Shown: positions 59,830 through 64,000 of the stretch, in pieces
Numbering within the stretch: position 1 is the first letter of the stretch
How the letters are laid out: every line of letters starts with the position of its first letter
Assembly (NCBI RefSeq): GCF_026213295.1
Contig: NC_079414.1
Location: 10,379,075-10,443,074 of the forward strand
Source of the DNA: Gadus chalcogrammus
Taxonomy: Eukaryota; Chordata; Actinopteri; Gadiformes; Gadidae
Length of the DNA stretch: 64,000 nucleotides
Direction: 5' to 3'
Program-made: the position numbers and the translations under genes
The notes under the pieces: generated by a model
Database searches by the model: none
Seen by the model: the letters and a program-made list of their open reading frames with translations, nothing else
What the model was told of the DNA's origin: nothing

Positions 59830-61690
59830 CCAACTTTCCGTTGAAAAATATGACGTCTCACCCCATAATTGTGTCCCGGAGCAACACGTACACAGGGTGA
59901 AATATGTCTGCTGTGCATCGCAGTTGGCTGCTCAGTCACCGGCGTTGACTACACGTTGAAATATAGATGGCGTCCACAGGCGGATATTGGCAAACTGTAA
60001 AGACCCTGAACGCCCCTCATTTTAAGAGTAGTTCCCCCCCGTGACTTCATTAGCAACGATTATTCTCCAGAAAGGCACCTTTGATTGAGCATATCTTTGG
60101 GTCATATTTATCCCCTCCCGATTGACTGTCACTGAGCATTTTAATCACTCTGTAGTTTGGCGTGTGATTAGCGCACACGCTAGCTCCGGCTGGGGGAAAC
60201 CAAAGGGCTGGAGTGCCATCATCACCATCATGATCACATCCACTGCAGTCTTATTGATCGCAGTCGGACACATGCCCCAACACCCCCCCCCCCCCCCCCC
60301 CACAAACATGCTTCAGACTGTAGTGGACCGGGAGGGAGGGCGGCTTCTGCAGCCTCTCGCCTCATATCCCAATGCCACTCCACTCTCCGCTCATCAAACC
60401 CTGCTCCAAATTGTACATCCTCAGAGAAGAGCACGCACGCACGTATCGGACAGCCTGCCAGCAGGCACGCACCCACGCAGGCATGCAGGCACACAGGCAC
60501 GCACACACGCACCCACGCACGCAGGCACACACGCACTTACAGACGCACACAAGCACGCACGCACGCAGGCACTCACGCACGCACGCACGGAGGGACGTGC
60601 TCTTTCATCACGTGACACCTGCTCCCGCCCAGCACCGCCCTCTCCGTCCCCTAAGACATAAACAAAAGCTCATAAACTTTGTAATAATATATCGATAGCC
60701 CCGCTCGCTTCATGACTCCTTGTGATTGCCGATGGTTGCCAAGATGAGGGTTACTCCATTCGTCTTGAGTGACACGCCGGGCGTGTGCCAGGGAAGATGT
60801 TTTAATCAATCTCGGCCTGGGGGGGGGAGGGGGGGGACATTATGATTATGCTCGCAGTCCCCCCCGGGATTAATCACCGGTGTGGGCTTCTTCTTTTGGG
60901 TCTGGGATTCTGCCCTGTCATCCGATGGCTATCGCCAGACGCGCTGGTGATTGAGGAAGTGGCGCCCTCCTCTTCCTCGCCTTTTGTACTCTGCCGATCT
61001 CTCTCTCGCTCTCTTTCTTTCTCATTCTCTTTTGTTTCGTTTTTTTCTTCCCTCCTGGGTGTTGGTAGTAGTGGTGGTGGTTTGTGTGTGTGTGTGTGGG
61101 GGGGGGGGGGGGCTGATTTGTGGGGCTGTTTTGCATCTCCTCTACAGGCTGTCTTGCCAGTCCTCCACGTTGGTAATTAAATAGCACTTTAGGCCCGGGC
61201 TGTGTGTTAACCGCGTAAATCAAAGACATAGCAAGTGAAGGATAGAATGAGCAAGGGGGAGAGAGACAGAGAGAGAGAAAGAGATGTTTCTCTTCTTTCC
61301 TCGCTTATATAAAACTGCTTCTTTATTTTTGTACGTCAGACCAGGAGAGCGCCCAATCTCTTAGAGTAAAAAGCTTCAAAGCAGCCACTTTATTTCCATG
61401 AATTCAACACAGAGATAAATAGATCAGCCTAACATTTTATCGCTCTATATATACACCGTCTCGCTTTAATTTGCTCTATAGTGTCTGGTCTGCAGCCTGA
61501 CTTGCACCCTGCTGTAGACCCTGGTAGGCCTATACTAGACTCTTACAGCGACTCCTCTACACGTTCTTTCCACGTCCATTCAAAGCTCCATCTCCCTTCC
61601 ACTAGCTAAATATTCCAACTTCACTTGTGTTATTTTGTTTACAGCCCCAAGCATTGGTTGTGCCATGGTGTTGGTGTGTATGCTTTTGTT
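59830..61690. other. Intergenic, low-complexity tracts
   Basis: A 19-nt C run at 60283-60301, a degenerate GCAC/GCAGGCAC repeat at about 60428-60595, and G runs near 60820-60838 and 61099-61112. The segment 60110-60260, with CATCATCACCATCATGATCA and ATTA cores, is complex sequence of unknown role. No gene is seen. Confidence 0.5.
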
Positions 61691-61705
61691 CCTGCGGCAT
61701 TGTGA

Positions 61706-61706
<1 letters not shown>

Positions 61707-61738
<32 letters not shown>

Positions 61739-61838
61739 CTCTCTGTATGTGTGTGTCTGTCTTTCTGTGTGTGTGTGTGTGTGTATGTGTTTGTGTGGGT
61801 GCGCACGCGTATGTGTGTGTGTGTCTGTGTGTATGTAC
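61707..61838 (+). repeat. Interrupted (GT)n tract
   Basis: GT-rich low-complexity DNA with scattered substitutions. A second one lies at about 62090-62215. Confidence 0.85.
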
Positions 61839-62549
61839 CCCCATGCATTAATGCTTCCTATCGGAAATGTTGGAGGAAAAAGGCCCGTTCAAAGCACAGC
61901 CACTATAGCAGAACCTAACAAAGTCTCCACCATCCTGCCAACCCCTGCAGTGTTGTGCGACTGCAGCCGGGGGGCGCCCCTCTGTTCCCCCGCCCTCTGC
62001 ACTATTTGTATCAATTTGTTGGGGTTTCATATTGTCCAGGCACACCAGGAAATAAGGACACACTGCACCAGCTGCTGGCTTCGACAATGTGTGTTTGTGT
62101 GTGCATATGTGTGTGAGGATGTGTGTGTGAGTGAGTGAGTGTGTGTATATCTTTGTGTGTGTGTGTGTGTGTTTGTGCCTGTGTGCGAGCGAGTGCGCGT
62201 GTGTCTGTGTGTGTCAGGGTCCCTGGTTCTGGATGCCCAGGTGGTGATATAGGTCCCTCTATGCTTGTATTATTTCTTATCGCCCAACTCCTGTTTATTT
62301 CAGTGGCACCGCGCTTGACGGTTTTACACTGCAAGCAAAACACGTGGGCTACCGCCGACCAGCGAAGCCGTTCTCAGCTCATTAAAGTTTCAAGAGGCCG
62401 CAAAACACGCAGCGAGAGCCAACATATGCTGGGAGCGCTTCAAGGGTCTCTCGATTGTTCTGTACCTCTCATGGCTGATACCTATTGGCGAAAACCAGTG
62501 CATTTGATCACTCACAACGTGTGCGTGAAGAGAGTGTTTCATAACTTAA

Positions 62550-63822
62550 AGGTCCAGTATTTACTATCTAGTGGCTTATACTGTGTTGGACGGACTTGGC
62601 AAAATTAGAATATAGCATTCATCAGTTTGTTTCATTGAGTGAACAACACTTTGTTGTGTTTTAGTTACCTTAGTTTGAGTACTTTATATCTTCCTGGGGA
62701 GCAGGGCCTTCTACATGGAGGCCGCCATTTTGCAACGCCATGGTTCTCACTAGCCTAGAAGGGGAAAAAAACAGGTGGGGCGTGGTATCTCCATGGCTAC
62801 AACCTATTTGTGATTATCTTTTAGTACCGTTGTTGTGTGGGAGCATTATAATGAGCGATGTTATATTTGAATTGAGCCACACACTGTGTCCTAGAAACGT
62901 TACCCACTCTCGGTCGCGGGCATGCACTGCGGCACGATAAGGTAAAACGGTGTAGCGGATGGCAGTTCGTTGATGAGCAGGGGTTATGTTATTAGTTTCA
63001 AGTTAGTATTCACTTTTAGATAACTAAAAGTAGGCTCTCACTCTTTCAGAGAAAGTTTGTATCCAAAATGAAACCGTAGCGAAACAACTGCACATCGTTA
63101 TGTTATCAAAGGCAACCTATATTCAAGTCCTACTGTGCAAGTAGACATTGGCTTGCAGTGCTGACTGCTATTGGAATGAATGATCATTACTTAAAACAGA
63201 TGGTGATAATTATAGATATAGATCTATGAATGGGTGCAATAAGAGGACTGTGTGTGAGAAACGAAATAGGCTAAAATCTCCGCCATGTCCTCAACATGCA
63301 CAGTTCCCATGGTGACTATACAAAGGTACACAGGTGTTCTTGTCTAAACTGATTAATTCGCAGCCTAAAAAGCAGTCAGAAAAATCAACCGTGGTGCGTT
63401 TGAAATGAGTGTCCCTTTTTGCAAAATCTACATTTTGCGAAAAAGGGACACATGAAGGTTCATACCTTATTCACCGCCATTTTTTGGTCTTATTTTTTAT
63501 TGACGTACAAAAACGCAACAAACTAAAAATGACAAAAATTATATAATTACATTGACTTGTAAGTCATGACCTATTGTTTTACATTAACAGACTAAATAAC
63601 TAAAAGACAATTCATAAATCTATCCAACAACCACAACTTGGCTACCCAATGCTGTCGTAAACAATTATCTCATTTTGCAAGTACCTGCTGGCCCCTCACA
63701 CAATACAGGCCAGTGCAGGCCAGCGTAGGTATTGTAAAGGGAGTTGCTGAGGGGGGAGATTCGGTTGGTTACAATCTGCGTTCCCACTGCTAGTTGCGAC
63801 CTCAATTTTACACACTTGACCT
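62550..63822. mobile_element. TTAA-flanked MITE near the right edge
   Basis: AGGTCCAGTATTTA at the left and TACACACTTGACCT at the right form imperfect terminal repeats. Each is bordered by TTAA (62546-62549, 63823-63826). The internal GGAGGCCGCCATTTTG block is typical of a common fish element. No transposase frame is present. A short near-palindrome lies inside at 63409-63451. Confidence 0.7.
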
Positions 63823-64000
63823 TTAAACTACCCTACTGAATTTAATGCATTTCAGAAAGTGTGTGCTACTCCTTGATATTAAATCAAAATTCAAAACTGT
63901 CTGTCCGTCTGTTTCTCTGTCTCTCTGTCTGTAGGTCTATCTGTATTGTCTTTCAATCTATCAATCTATCCATATATCTATCTTTCTATCAGTCTCGCAA

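Overview
This window is vertebrate nuclear DNA from a teleost fish. The genes are split by GT-AG introns, the proteins align well with human orthologues as I remember them, and the introns are full of fish-type DNA transposons, SINEs and very long dinucleotide repeats. The unusual density of (GT)n, (CT)n and (GTCT)n tracts resembles gadiform (cod-like) genomes, but that lineage call is a guess. There is no sign of prokaryotic or viral genes, operons or CRISPR arrays.

Four complete protein-coding genes can be rebuilt exon by exon with consistent splice phases. They are bdh2 (+, coding exons 3018-16563, 245 aa), slc9b2 (+, 18317-29747, 567 aa), cisd2 (-, 34727-31381, 135 aa) and suclg1 (+, 35463-51469, 324 aa). 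bdh2 and slc9b2 run in tandem and cisd2 converges on slc9b2, which is the order and orientation of BDH2-SLC9B2-CISD2 on human 4q24. suclg1 lies head-to-head with cisd2 across 735 bp, so the two mitochondria-related genes probably share a bidirectional promoter that carries CCAAT boxes and a ZNF143-like site. From 51740 to 64000 I recognise no gene.

Repeats explain much of the rest. bdh2 introns hold a hAT MITE with a perfect 8-bp target duplication (3477-3939), a decayed 3.6-kb DNA transposon with about 500-bp inverted repeats (5549-9117), a deleted hAT element that keeps the transposase C-terminus (11701-12919), and a TTAA-flanked element with another hAT MITE nested inside it (14198-16084). 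Further MITEs occur in cisd2 intron 2, suclg1 intron 7 and the 3' intergenic region. Long microsatellites sit directly against several 3' splice sites in slc9b2 and cisd2.

Functionally, BDH2 is a cytosolic short-chain dehydrogenase, SLC9B2 (NHA2) a cation/proton antiporter, CISD2 an ER/outer-mitochondrial-membrane 2Fe-2S protein, and SUCLG1 the TCA-cycle succinyl-CoA ligase alpha subunit. They do not form one pathway. I did not find a novel multi-gene system. The observations most worth following up are the TG tracts at splice acceptors, the shared promoter, the foldback palindromes (one of which rewrote a transposon end), the long-TIR transposon, and a degenerate tandem repeat at 58.2-58.85 kb.
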